A stretch of 64,000 nt of DNA from positions 2,237,001 through 2,301,000 of the forward strand of contig NC_045142.1 of the NCBI RefSeq assembly GCF_008831285.2, written 5' to 3'. Made by a program: the position numbers and the translations under genes. Positions 36,301 through 50,510 of this stretch are shown here, in pieces. Under the pieces are notes generated by a model. That model was given only the letters and a program-made list of their open reading frames with translations. It searched no databases and had not been told where the DNA came from. The DNA is from Nymphaea colorata. Taxonomy: Eukaryota > Streptophyta > Magnoliopsida > Nymphaeales > Nymphaeaceae. Each line of letters begins with the position of its first letter. Within the stretch, counting starts at the first letter, position 1.

Positions 36301-36483
36301 TCGAAGAAAACTGGCAGAAACGACGTAGAGAAGAAGTTGGGCAAATTCTTCATGCATCAAATAGCACATGACACTTCAACAGCTTATGGAGATGGGTTCA
36401 GAGCTGCCAACAGAGCTGTGAACCAGTATGGGCTACGACGCACTCTCGACCACATCCATATGACAGGACAGCTTCCATTGTAA
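30208..36483 (+). CDS. DAR2: DA1-related LIM-domain peptidase with ubiquitin-interacting motifs (DAR2-like), 12 exons
   Basis: A member of the DA1 family, ubiquitin-activated peptidases that limit cell proliferation; Arabidopsis DAR2 acts in root meristem size and leaf cell endoreduplication. Exons: 30208-30253, 31682-31836, 32166-32247, 32404-32530, 33105-33225, 33392-33475, 34363-34482, 34591-34800, 34872-34934, 35046-35161, 35979-36037, 36173-36483; 497 aa. Every junction is GT-AG and phase-consistent. Seen: [10 protein letters not shown] near residue 48; UIM 1 ([11 protein letters not shown], 76-86); UIM 2 ([12 protein letters not shown], 103-114); a LIM domain from C139 (CGGC) with CFRC and a second Cys/His cluster (CDVC, CCSC); and HELMH at 384-388, the HExxH zinc-peptidase motif, so it should be catalytically competent. 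Wording such as [25 protein letters not shown] and HMTGQLPL is closest to DAR2. Exon 1 (15 codons) is the least certain part; it rests on a phase match. Confidence 0.9.
30259..30300. repeat. (CT)n microsatellite at the start of DAR2 intron 1
   Basis: About 21 CT units begin six bases after the proposed exon 1 donor (GTGATCTCT). Length variation here could affect splicing of the first intron (inference). Confidence 0.9.
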
Positions 36484-37233
36484 GAGGGTGCATTGTATTA
36501 CTAAGCCATCCTAACTGCAGAACTAATGCAAAAGCCTGGTTCTAGAATGATTGCCTCGTTGTTTTTGAAGGGGTTTTATCGATGCTGGAAGAATCACAGT
36601 AGAATATTGGTTTGTACTTATTGTTAAATAATTATTTATTTTCACAGAAGTATTCCATGTCTTATGATTCGAACTGAGAACAATAATGAAAAATGTCTGT
36701 AAAGATGTCAGTGGGCAGGTAGCAATTTCATTTGTAATGAGCGAAAGCACATGCCTGTTTGCAAAATCAACCATATTTGGACCCCTTTTATTTTCAAGAT
36801 TTCAGAAGCAACTTTTGGGTTCTTTCCAGGATGCTTCACCTAAGCATGTTTGCTTCCTGTGACTTTAGGAATTAATCAGTCCATTGCCAATGTTAAGTCC
36901 CCTGCAAATTAATTTGTTATTTAAAGAGTTGCTGCACTTGCAAAATGCATCCAGGGGGAAGGAGAAACTGAAGACGGGATTCTGAAAAATGAATTAATAT
37001 TAGAAACACATGAATACTAATATAACCTATTGATACATTTTAGAGCATAACAATATTTGATCTATACAAAGAAAATGTGCCGTTTCATGGCAGCAATTAC
37101 AAAACTTGCTACCACGGTTCCTCGGACGCAGCAAAAAAAAAAAATCAAACCACTTTGGACTTTATATCATACTGTGCACATTAGGTTCTCCACTGAGGTA
37201 GAATTTAATGCAATGGCATTTCAACTCAAGGGC
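36484..37233. other. Tail-to-tail intergenic spacer
   Basis: A 750-bp space between the stop codons of the DAR2-like gene (+) and the carrier gene (-). It must hold both 3' UTRs and polyadenylation sites. No open frame or repeat of note is seen. Confidence 0.6.
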
Positions 37234-40200
37234 TCAGTCATCCGGAGGATCGGAAAGAAGCATCTTCATTGTCTCGTATGTCATGAAGACTATGCCAACA
37301 CTAGGAACAACCTTGTAGTATTCAGGAAGGATGCCTCTGTACAGTCCACGGAATCCTTCAGTCCGCACTATGTGTGCAAATGTTCCAAAAAGCCCCATAT
37401 TATAAACACGAGGACGACCTGCAGCCCCTTCCAACTGTTTCCGCCGTCTTACCAGATCCAGAGGAAATGTCACTGGAAATCACATAAAAGGAATTCTCAG
37501 CAATCTGAAAAAAAAAAACTGTTCATTTTTCTAGTTAAAGCAGCCATATTAGACAGTTATTGTGGTGTGGAAGACTGACTTATTTTCAGAACGGGGCAAG
37601 ATGAATGAAGAAAAAAAAAAACGTGCGAGCGACCACAACATTCCATCTTAGCAACACAAGAAAAGAGACACAAGTAACACTAATTCTGGAAACATCTTTG
37701 TTCCTCAGTAAGTGTCACCTTATAGAAATCAATGTCCAACAAGTCCAAGCAGAGCATTTCTCATCTACTAGCATAAAATACCACAACATCCCGTGCCTGT
37801 GCACTTGAATTTACATAGGTGTTATATGTTCAATGATATCCGTTCATGGAGTATAAATGCAAATACGGTAAAATTACTTGAAAAGATGCAGCTAAAATTG
37901 CTGAATCAATAAATGAGATACAAAAGGAGAAAAAGACTCAAGATTTTATCCTCATTACCTGTTGAGGATGCAATACCAGAGAGGCTTCCACAAGCCAAGC
38001 TGACAAGAATGGAAGAATCACTTGGCCTATCATAAAAATAAATAGCGATTAAGATAAATAAAATAAAATACCAAAAAAAATACAGTCATTCAGAATATAA
38101 AATCTGCCTCATTGATCTACAAAAAGAAAAAGTAGTACCTGTGTATTTGCCAAGATGATCTCAGAGTTTCATAGACACAAAAGCTTATTGATATATTGGG
38201 ACCCACCCCCTGTATCATGAAAAACAATCTAGTCAAACAAGGACCAAAGGACAGCAGGCAGAACAGAATGCAAAAAGATTAGCATACCAGAAGCGTTGCA
38301 CCTAAACCTTTGTAGAGTCCCCTAATGCCCTCATCTCTGCAAATGGTGCAAAGTGCATGTGAAATGCCCCTGTAATAGATGGCATTCGTCTGCAAAATTT
38401 CATACATAAGGAGTTCTGTTATTAATGCAAATCAATAATCCCGCCCAAAAAGATCACATCACGGTGCATGACAATGAATAGCTAATTCAATGAATGGATT
38501 CTGTTTAATGACATTCTGAAATGGACTATACAGATTCAGCATAAAGGCAAAAATGTCCTGAAAGCGCAACACAGGTATAGCTCATGTTTGTATGCGGTGG
38601 CAAATTCCATATCAGAATTCTTTTATACCAAAAGTGGAAAACTTGATCCTTTGGGTGAAAATGTGATAATATCAAGTATGAACTATCTTAGAGAAATGAA
38701 TAGCACAGATGTAGCAGAAAAAGAATGTGTCAAATTCAACAAGAGAATCACATCAGAGAGAGAAAGGGCCCTGCTACATTCTTCAATATTATAAACATAT
38801 ATTTAATTAATAAAATAAACAAAAGATTCATGGCATACACCTTTCTTCAGTTCATTAGAATCATTCTGTAGGTTCCCTCTTTCTGTCACAAAATGTAAGT
38901 TCTTTTTTTTTTCTTATTCTCACTAGTTCTGACTTGCAGCTATTCAACCATGAAAGGATAGCTCTTCCAATAAAAACTTATAAACAGGAAAAATAATATG
39001 CATGCTAAGAACTAGCTGAGGAATTCAAATTCAGAGAGTTAACTCCAAGGAATCACTCTACAACAGGAGATACAGAAACAGATACCTGAGCAGCGAGCCT
39101 AGTTCTGACAAGATCCAATGGGTATGTAATAGAGGCTGCTGTTATTCCAGCTAAACCACCACCTACAAGGCGCACAAAAAGATCCACACTTGCATTTTCT
39201 CTATCCTTATCCAATGCAGGAATTGATTGCAAGAACTGAAATAAAAGATACCTGCTTTCCATCAGTAAATTTTATGGGAACGAAACAAAATTATTAGAAG
39301 AGATAAAAGAGAAATGAAATAAAATTTACTAACATTTTTATATCGCTCGTATGAATAAAAGCTGATTGATGAATATGGAAGACGATGCACTATTGTCACC
39401 AAATTTCCCTTCCAGAATGCTCTGAAACCTTCTTCATAAACAATACGAGAAGCCTCACGCCATATGCTAGGCTTGCTCAGAGTAGCAACATCAGAGTGCA
39501 TCCCTTGTAGCTGAGATGACAGGATAATACAATTGAGACATGACACAAGTATCAGTTAACAATGTGTTACATGGATTTAACTTCTACAAGCATTAAGTAT
39601 CCTTGTCTGCTACTGATAGACACTGACATCAACACATATCCGACATTTCTTAAGAGTTATGCTTCTTTTTTCCTTATTTTACATAAAATAGGCTTTCCTT
39701 TTTTATCAAAATATATAAAGAAAAGAGTGAGCAGGAGCTGAGGTGCAACCCCTCCTTTGCTCCCTTTTGGTAAGATATTAAGTGAAAGAAGAAGGGACAC
39801 CACTCCACTCCACTTCATATACATAGCATGTCAGTATTCTCTGTGCCAGACGAAGGCAAACAATGTTGGGCACAAATACTTGTTTCAGTGCATAAGTACT
39901 GTAAACTGTTAGCTACTAGCATAAGGTGTCAGGGCATTCATAAATAGACCAGCAAGATATAGCATACTCAAAGGTAAAATTTGCATTTGGTGAACTTCGT
40001 TACAAGATAAAAATGCCAATTTTCTTGTCTTCAAGAAAGGTTGAGGCCCTGAGGGCATATAGCATAATTCTGACACAAACCCTCAACAGAAAGATAAAGT
40101 AGCTTCTAGTAATCCATTTGCTGACTTGGTAATTGACAAACGACTTTCTTTGATTGTTATAGTTGATTTATAGTTGATTTACTTTTATCAGTTAAGTGAT

Positions 40201-41375
40201 AAGTCCAAAACAACATCTGTCGGATAAAAACAGAAACTAAACCAAATATGAAACAGTGAACAGTGGCTCCTCATGATGCATCCCACGCTACAACAAGGAC
40301 CAATTTTCAACGCCACATGTTTACTCTTATGATCTTGATTATGATGTTCCTCATGTTTAGGTTGAAATTCTTGCCCTCCATAGTCTAAACATGTCAAAGT
40401 GTCCAACCCTGGCCTCCATAGTCTAAACAACATGTCAAAGTGTCCTAAACTCTTAATCGCTGATCCAGGATCGCATTTTAAAAATGGCGTGTGACCGCTG
40501 ACTCTCATGTGCAGGTCCCCCCTTGCCCACCTAACATGAATCTTATTCAAGTACGTGAAATTCAAGCAAAAAAGAAGACTACCATCATAACACCCCCTTT
40601 ATCCACCTTGCCCAAGCATATGAATAAGAATGATCACATCCAGAACCGTCACAACCAGGAAGGGAAATGACAATGCTGGAGTCCATCGTCTCACTGAACG
40701 CGAACTCCAACTTCCCAAAACTTGGTATTGGTACCACTGCACTTCCTTTGTCTGAATTCAGAACCGACTTTTATCTCTTGACGGAACATATTTTCTCACC
40801 TCACCGAGCTGAAATATCAAAGCTCTGCACGAAATTTCTGACTCGTAACCACCCCTAATTACAGGACTAACAATTCCCACTAATCCTTTATAATTTTAGC
40901 CTGGGACAACAATCAATAAGCGAAGAATACTGACAGGAACAAGAATAATGCAAGGGCAACAGCAAACACGTTTATTGCATACATGATTTTATTCTCCATA
41001 GCCTCAAGTCCTATAGATGAGATTTCCAAATTCAGAACTCACTCTCATAATTTTATTTTTTATTTTTTTTAAAAAAAAAGAAGAAGAAAAGGGAGACCAA
41101 AACAGGAAGGGGAGAAAACGGCTGACCTGGAAGAGGATGGTAAGGCGCGCCAGCGGCGCTGTGCAGGTCTTGCTGACGGCGCCCGCGATGCCACCGGCGA
41201 GCAGCTGGGAAATAGTCCCGATCTGCGACTGCTGCACAGAGTGCGTGTATTTTCTGACACCGGCGCGGTCGAGGCTGCCCGAGTTCAGCGACTGCGAGCA
41301 CGCCGATAGGTGCGCTCTCGCCGTCCCCTGGTGGTGAAGCCTCCCGTCGGCCGCTGCCGCCGCTTCCGTCTGCAT
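37234..41375 (-). CDS. Mitochondrial carrier family protein (SLC25 type, At3g55640-like), 7 exons
   Basis: An inner-membrane solute carrier of the SLC25 family, in the plant group that includes At3g55640; the substrate is not established for this group, though it is near CoA/nucleotide-type carriers. Exons in transcript order: 41375-41127, 39510-39334, 39235-39086, 38389-38288, 38209-38139, 38026-37959, 37472-37234; 351 aa, all GT-AG and in frame. Three tandem units of about 100 aa end their first helices with APLARLTILFQ (73-83), YPLDLVRTRLAAQ (180-192) and FPLDLVRRRKQLEG (275-288). The first is the relaxed version seen in relatives, lacking the usual acidic residue. Also seen: GLYKGLGATLL and GLYRGILPEYYKVVP. 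The N-terminal 50 residues are Ala/His/Ser-rich and poorly conserved. The ATG at 41375 is the first in a frame that stays open for 370 more bases upstream. Confidence 0.93.
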
Positions 41376-41750
41376 CTCCCAAACCAGAAACGACCCTTCC
41401 CCACCTCTTCCTCTTCCCTCCCAAAGCCTCTTTCCGTTTCGGAAGTACCTCAAGCAGCAGAGCTCCGTCCCCAAAGCCCAAACCAGAACTCCTCCTTCTT
41501 CGTCACATCTCTCTCTCTCTCCCTCTCCCTTCCTTCTTCTGCACTCCTCCGTTCCAGGAGTCAAGACCGCAGTCTTCCCGTTCGGAGTGAAGACAACTCC
41601 TATTTCCTCGTAGAGTTTTATGGGCTCAAAATTCGGGATATTGTTTTCTGGAAATGACCGGAAAAAAGAGGAAATCTCGGGAAAAAAGAGAAGTAGGTGA
41701 GCCCTAAGCGGGAATGGCCGGAGATGTGGGAAATTTCGAATATCCACGGG
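41376..41750 (-). promoter_or_regulatory. Leader and probable promoter of the carrier gene
   Basis: GC-rich, with a (GA)n stretch on the gene's strand (plus-strand CT run about 41508-41528). The carrier frame stays open here up to a GTG at 41747 without an ATG, so an extended protein would need a non-AUG start. It is most simply the 5' UTR plus proximal promoter. No TATA box was recognised. Confidence 0.35.
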
Positions 41751-43884
<2,134 letters not shown>

Positions 43885-44542
43885 GCATCTCTCTATAATC
43901 TTATCAATTATACATGTGCAAACGCCAGCATGCACGTATCCCTCAGATACTTGGACACTTTCGTGCATAAAGAAGAGAAAGAAAGTCTTTTAAGTAAAAG
44001 AAATCTTGGTTGTGACTGCGATCTTATCCTCTCTTGTTGGATAAGTTTCCCAGTAACGCCATTTTCATCTCATCAGCATACATGATTCTCATCAACTTGC
44101 ACTTGGAAAAAAAAATTAATTAGAGAGTTGCCCACTTGGATTACGCCATTTGTCTGGATATTTCTCACTATAATGCGCGATCTACTTAACGACTTCAAGT
44201 TGAAGAAGGTCAAGAGTTCAATACCGGACGTGAGCACGGCCGGCTCGCATTCCGGCTAACCCACGACTCGCCTATCTGACAAGGGAGGAGAAAGAAAACT
44301 AAGTTGTTTTGTCTTGTTATCATTGTATTTTTTTTAATTTTTGTCTCTATTTGACTTTGGTATGGGACCAATGAAATTGATGAAAAATGAAGTAAATGTG
44401 CAAGCAATATGAAAACAAGGCAGTGTGACAGGCATGACAAAGAGTTGGTAGTTGACACCAACCTCTCATGAGATCACAGGATACATGAGAAGAGAACAAG
44501 CTAGGCTGCCCACTGGCTCGGCTGCATGCCTGAGGTTTGACG

Positions 44543-44713
44543 AGTGGCGGAGCCGCATGATGGTTGGTGCGAGGAGTTGTCCACACCAACCTCACATATT
44601 TATTTTTACATTAATGTTTTGATATATTTGATTGTTTTTATATATATACCCTAAAAGCATTAAAATTATTAAATTAGTGTCCCTCCAACCAAAATTTCTG
44701 GCTCCGCCAATGC
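44543..44713. mobile_element. Non-autonomous hAT-like miniature element (about 171 bp)
   Basis: Flanked by an exact 8-bp duplication GTTTGACG (44535-44542 and 44714-44721). Near its ends are inverted TGGCGGAGCC (left) and GGCTCCGCCA (right), 10 of 10 complementary, with a further TGGTTGG / CCAACCA pair inside. There are 2 bases between duplication and inverted repeat on the left and 4 on the right. It is non-coding. It belongs with the elements at 10742 and 48973 by terminal sequence. Confidence 0.7.
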
Positions 44714-45066
44714 GTTTGACGGTGGTTGTGCTTGAGAATAGGACCAACGACAGCCAGAGACTGACTCTCTATAGTCTATAGTGTAATATTGGTTCAAATA
44801 TGGATCAGGCAAGCTAGTACAGACTCACCTCAACTCTGCAGGCAAGAGCATGGTGGGTCCAGCCCAGCTTGACCGTGTCCTAAGTAAAGGCAGTGTTCGG
44901 CGGGCTAGGTTGGCTCGAATAAGGCTCACAATGTCCTGAAATGCCCAAAAACGTTTCTGAACTTACCAGGCTCTTCAGGTGAGCTCCATTGGTTTACCAA
45001 GCTAGGATTGATCAAAGTTAGCTCTTATCAGGCTGGACATCTACGTGCCTTATATTTTAATTTATT

Positions 45067-45214
45067 AAGGGCGGCGGCAGGTGTGGGTACGTGTGGGCAA
45101 TTGCCCACACAGGCCGGATCCCAAAAACTGCCTAATTTTTTGTCGATATTTGTAAGCAATTTTTCTCATTTACATATTGGTGCTCCTTCACCAAAATTTT
45201 TCTGACTCTGCCGT
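45067..45214. mobile_element. Degenerate relative of the hAT-like miniature family
   Basis: The left end (GGGCGGCGGCAGG) and right end (CCAAAATTTTTCTGACTCTGCC) resemble the ends of the 44543 element (CCAAAATTTCTGGCTCCGCCA). An internal perfect palindrome GTGTGGGCAATTGCCCACAC lies at 45089-45108. No clean 8-bp duplication was found, so both limits are approximate. Confidence 0.35.
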
Positions 45215-45479
45215 GGTTTTAAATTAGAGATTTAGTTAATTCTTGGAGATTGTGCATGGTTTCTAATTAGACTGAAGTCTGGTTCCTGATTTGTGCTTGG
45301 ATAAAGGGAGGGGAGTGGGTAGCGAGGTTTCATTTTTTAAAGTAAAATGCTGACAAAAGAGATGAGGACCTAACCCGTTTGGTACACAACGTAGGTATGC
45401 ATCTTTTTCATAGGCATTTTTTAAATATTAAGAAAAATGTTTTTGCTCCTTTTTATTAAAAAAAATATATCAGTCATTG

Positions 45480-46510
45480 AGGGTTGTATTGAAGATGTCA
45501 ATAGATCGGATTCAAATCAGATATATTCATAACTCTGCCTGTTTTTTTAGATATTCATATATTTGTATTTGAATAAGAACAAATAAAAGTTATATTCAAA
45601 TCTGAATCTAAAAAATCCGATTTCACAATCTAAATCCAATCTGAATCATATTTTTACATTCATATCTAAATTCGAATTTAAATTTTGAACCCATTTTGAT
45701 TGGTTTTCAAAATGTAAAACCATTGAATATAAGATATTTATTTAAAACTAAATCCAATCTGAATGTGAACAGATATTCATGCATGTCTGATTTGATTGGA
45801 TGTCATTTTTACATCTGAATCCAATCTGATTTCTTAATTATATATATATGTACCAATATTTGCAACAAAGACTCGGTCATATATAATTGGAGATTCCTAA
45901 CAAGTTCCCCAAACATTTAATATTAAATAATGACGTGATTGAGCACTAACATTCCGGGAACGTGAGTTCGATTCGGTGGAAAGCAATCGTGTTAAGGAAG
46001 AAAGAATGGATTCTCTATAATTGATCATGCTTTATATAAAAGAAGAAGATAGATTTGGGTTTCTTGAGGGGCGGGGAAGCATATGGAACAAATGAATGAG
46101 AATGTGCTTGAAGGAATCACTTGTTTGCTTTCTTTTAAGTTTTATCAGGTTTTGGATCCCAAACAGCTAGGTACATTGGAAATTGTGCCGCAATCATAGA
46201 AAAATCATACAAGGTGTCTTTGCTACCAAACAAACATTCATCAAATCTTAAACAAACATTCATCAAATATTGATTACATTTAGATTCAATTTAAAAGTTA
46301 TATTCGAGAGTTAATTTAAAGGTCGGATTTAGATTTATGAATTCAGATTTTGGATTCAGATGTGGTATAAAATTTTCTCTGTCAAAATTCGAGTCTAAAT
46401 TCAAATCTAAATATGTAAATATCCCAAAAATCAGATGTCGAGTCTAAATTCAAATCTGAATATATAAATATCCCAAAAATCAGATGTGGTGAAATATACA
46501 TCCAATTCAA
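45480..46510. repeat. AT-rich tract of diverged AATCTGAATC-type repeats
   Basis: Words such as ATCCAATCTGAATC, AAATTCGAATTTAAAT and AGATATTCAT recur through 45490-45840 and again at 46260-46510. Inside, a clean 49-bp unit is repeated at 46390-46438 and 46439-46487 (CGAGTCTAAATTCAAATCT...ATCAGATGT). No coding potential is seen. Confidence 0.6.
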
Positions 46511-48972
46511 ATCTGAACCATTAACATGTCCCGTCCCTAAAATGAAGACCTTCTTATTTACTATCGAAGTTATTTTTGTCATTGTCAACTCCTAACCCAC
46601 TATCTCATACTAGAAGTTACATATAATCTATATAGCCTGCTTTCTGAAAAGTGCAAGCTGTATTAAAAAACTAGAAACATGAAGCCCGTGTTTGACATTT
46701 GGGCAAATGGCAGGGCTGTAAATGAAAATTTTCCCCGTAAATATCAATGAGGTCATGCGCACAACTTGTGTTGGGAATGATTGGCTAATTTTTGAAAAAA
46801 AATGCTTCGAGTTTCCAAAATTTTCGTAAAACTCCTTATGAACCGTCTCATTTCCCATCCGCAAGTTGTGTGAGAAAGTAATATATTTATCCATTTTAAG
46901 ACCTAACAACACCTATCAAGTTTGACATTAGAGGTCAGAAAAATGTCATTAAAATCATACCTGGGAAAAAATTCTAAGCTACATTAATGTTGGACAGTCC
47001 CTATTATCTTGCCTTACTTGTTTGTTATAGACGTGACAAAGATTTTTTTTTTCTTGGCAAGAAAACGGATAAAGCAATTAAGGCCCAAGCAGAGTAAGAC
47101 TCGGCACCGGGTCGGGTGGCCGGTGAGTACCTAGTACCCAACCTGACTTGGGCTCAATAAAAAGGGTACCAGTTCTCGGGTGGGCTAATCATTTTTATTA
47201 ATTTTAATATTTATTATAATTTTTAATATATATTATTTTATATTAAAATATATATTTGATATTAAAAAATATATTTTATAATTTAATTGGACTGGGTCCA
47301 GCCGAGCTGGGGCTCAGGTTTTGGATGGTTTCCACAAGTAAAATGAAACATGACTCAAGTGAAAAAAAAGTTTAGTTAGGAAAATAGTAAAGAAGAATAT
47401 ACTCTCGAATACTAGTTCTTGTGAAAATAATATTCTTTTGGCAAAAACATTTGTATTATATAATTCCACTATGTTGTTTAATTATAATCAAATATATTTG
47501 TCTCTATATTATATACATATTTAATGCACGAACATAGGCCATACTTTATATACTAAAGATGCACGAAACGAAACATGACAGAAAATGTATTGCTTTTCAT
47601 TAGAATCCCATGTGGAAGTACAATATCATTCAGGCGCGCGTGATAATTATGACATTTAAAAAACCAAGCATGTAAAAGACAAGCTGAATCCCGAACCACA
47701 TTTAGCAGTTAGCCAGTTATGTGGCCAATTCAATGGTGTCATATGTGAAGTATTAAATAATTCTTAAGTTTTTTAAAGCTATTCTTATTTTTTTTATTTT
47801 CTAAATAAATTTTTTGAATATTTTTTTGCCAACTCTCCGGAATCGGTGCATCGATCAATTTACTAGGTCAGCATCCTCTCATATTTAGTTCATAAACAGA
47901 TTTATTTTTTCACTCGTTATTTGCCAAAATCTCATTATATTCATGTTGGCTTCACCATTGGCCTATTTGATGATTATGGAAGTATAGACATACCTCGAAT
48001 AGGCCAAAGCCTCCCATTTTTCCCCAGCCCCAGGGTTTGGGGTTGTTTCGAAACTTAAGTGAGAAGCAGAACACCCACCAACTCAAGTGAAACAGATCCA
48101 TAGTTTGTAGTCGAAAGGAGTGACGACAATAGGCATCGAATTGCCAAGCATACTTTTACCAGCCTACTAGCCAAACCAACTATGTTGCACCCCTCAGGAC
48201 AGTGCTAAGCATCAAGAAGTCGTCAATAAGAAAGAAGTGAAAAGGCTTCCCTACTTGCAACCTACTCGCAAACAACCTCTTGACCGATAAATAGCTAGAA
48301 CGAGTCGAGTCGAGCCAAACTAAACCAGGAATGGGCTCGGCTCTTATTGGCTAGCCCTATAAGCAAGTTCTATTACAGCAAACTAACTGACAAATTAAAT
48401 TGAGATTTATGGGTTCATTAAGTGCAAGTGGGCAATCACGTGTAGATTGGTTGGTGAAGAAAAAGAGGAGCCAGACCAATTGAAGAAGAAGATGATGCAA
48501 ATTGGAAGAGAAAATCCCAACAACAACCATAATTTATGCTTGTGAAAGAGTAAAGTTTAGCAAATAGCAAGCTAGTTTCTGCGGGTCAGTACTGCTGGAG
48601 GTGCTTCAGAGCCAGGTACTTCTTAAGCGGCAGCAGTGAGTTTACCAATAAAGAAGGGACAAAGAAAGGACCCCCCATTATAATTAGCCAAGGCAGATGA
48701 ATATGCAGTGGACAGAAGACATGATCATAAAATGAATTACAAATCATTAACCAATTATTTAATATGATAATAATATAAAGCTAGAGAGAGAGACCATAAA
48801 AATGCAAAATATATATACATATAGGCAATGGCTAATGAAACTATGTTTCAAGTTTTTTTGCTTCTTCAAAACAACCACTTTTAGAGTGGGAAGAAAAGTA
48901 GCCCCAAGGCTAGTTAGAGACAGGAGGTGTGTCTTCAATCCGAACCGACGGTGAACTATACTCTTCTACTAT
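46511..48972. other. Gene-free stretch
   Basis: AT-rich sequence with no supported gene. Around 47100-47330 the composition shifts (GGGTCGGGTGGCCGG, GGGTACC words, then a TA-rich block), which may be a fragment of a dispersed repeat, but no terminal structure could be defined. Confidence 0.5.
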
Positions 48973-49162
48973 CAGTGGCGGAGGGAGGGGGGGCTCGCCT
49001 AGGCCATGATCTCAACTTGACCAATGAAACAAAAAATACATTAAAAAAATAAGTTTTTAATTGCACCATGTATTTTTTGGATTTGAATTCAATTTGGTCT
49101 TATCCGGATCTACGGTTAGACTGTCGGCCTGTCCCTGAAGAAAATTCTGGTTCTGCCCCTAT
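48973..49162. mobile_element. Probable third hAT-like miniature element
   Basis: The left end reads CAGTGGCGGAG. The right end, read inward on the minus strand, is ATAGGGGCAGAACCAGAATTTT, very close to the left end of the 10742 element (CAGGGGCAGAGCCAAGATTTT). Only a weak CTATC match exists between the flanks, so the target duplication is eroded or the right limit is off by a few bases. Confidence 0.5.
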
Positions 49163-49697
49163 CTGTTGTAACCTAGTACCAATGCAGCTCTGAATTCCGA
49201 AAACAACTAAAACGAGAGAAGCTTCGCCCTGTCCCTCAGGCAGTGGAATTAACCCTCTTGGTACCAAAAAGTGAAAAAGACATTGAAAAAAAAAAGGGAC
49301 AAATTAAAGGTAAGCGTGTGAGGGGAAAAATAGTTGGATCTCACAATGTAATCTAAGTTGAGTATAAAATCATTTGGGATGAATCCAAGCAAAAAAAAGT
49401 CCCAAATTGCAATGATTAATGCCAAAATAAAGGGAAAAGACAAAGAAATAAAGATCAGAATCTCAAAATAATACAGCTTGGTTTTATCATTTTAATAAGT
49501 TTGTGAATAGATTTTGCGACAAGGCATATGTTTAGTACATCCCTTTTGAGCTCCTCCTTACCTACTGAAGAATTACTCTTCAACCCTGCTGAACGGGACA
49601 TCATAATTAATCTCGAATGCAGTGTCACTCCGCATTAAAATCTTTGGCCGGACGGATTCTGAGACAGATATAGTTTGCCAGACATATCCAAACAGAT

Positions 49698-49700
<3 letters not shown>

Positions 49701-49741
<41 letters not shown>
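49701..49741. repeat. (TA)n microsatellite
   Basis: About 20 TA units in gene-free DNA, 160 bases before the inverted 82-bp repeat arm. Confidence 0.95.
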
Positions 49742-49745
<4 letters not shown>

Positions 49746-49902
49746 CATATCATTTGGGTAAGGGATAAAACCCACACTCATTAAATGAATTGGATATTGG
49801 ATTACATCTAAGCCCTAGTATCCATTATGCATATTGTTTATATATAAGTTGGCAAAACAAGCAGAAAATTAGTGTTTAACGAACTACTTAAGCAAAACCA
49901 TT

Positions 49903-50033
49903 CTGAAATGGAAACTTGCTGCCTACCAACTTTCACCCTATTCGTTACACTTTTTACAACATAAGCAGTTGATGTCTCGAGAGTTTGAAATGGAAACTTG
50001 CTGCCTACCAACCTTCACCGTATCCGTTACACC
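49903..50033 (-). repeat. Inverted arm of the 82-bp minisatellite (1.6 units)
   Basis: The reverse complement of the unit found at 51312-51639. CCGTTACACC ends at 50033 and the matching CGTTACACT ends at 49951, an 82-base step. Shared words include GAAATGGAAACTTGCTGCC and TTGATGTCTCGAGAGTTTG. Homology stops sharply at 49903 and at 50033. Confidence 0.9.
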
Positions 50034-50490
50034 AATTCCCTTGAGAATAAGCCCATGAGCCCTCTCCATTAATTCTAATGGCAGGCGATTGATCATGGAG
50101 CTGATCATTGACAAATCTACATGAATCCAGCTGTTTGAGCCCTAACAATGGGTCAAGGCTTAAGTAACTGCAACATTTTTTGCAAGATATACTGATCTTA
50201 TTGAAATATTTATTTGACATTGCATCGGAAATAACTGTTTCACATGATATACCAATGAATTCAATGGGCATCCAATTCACATAATTGCAAGAGCACAGCA
50301 AGTAATATTTCCTTCAGAGAAGTACTAACGATGGAAACATGTTATAACTTTTAAGATAGAGAACTCATTCACATGGGTCATGAATGGCCAAAATACTGCT
50401 TCTTAGAACGAAAATCGGATATCCCTTTCTTTGGCGGAGTTAGTTGATAGAATCACGGTTCAAATGGGACACTACAGAAAAATGCAACGA

Positions 50491-50510
50491 GAATGCTCTG
50501 ATACCAATAC
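50491..50510 (-). other. LTR-retrotransposon primer-binding-site-like motif
   Basis: On the minus strand TTGGTATCAGAGC (plus GCTCTGATACCAA, 50495-50507) matches the initiator-Met-tRNA complement used as primer-binding site by many plant Copia and TRIM elements. I could not find two flanking long terminal repeats, so it may be a remnant or a chance match. Confidence 0.3.

Noticed and set aside
40379-40445. Repeated CCATAGTCTAAAC segment in carrier intron 1
   Set aside because: It is a simple two-copy local duplication of about 37 bases, with nothing to suggest function.
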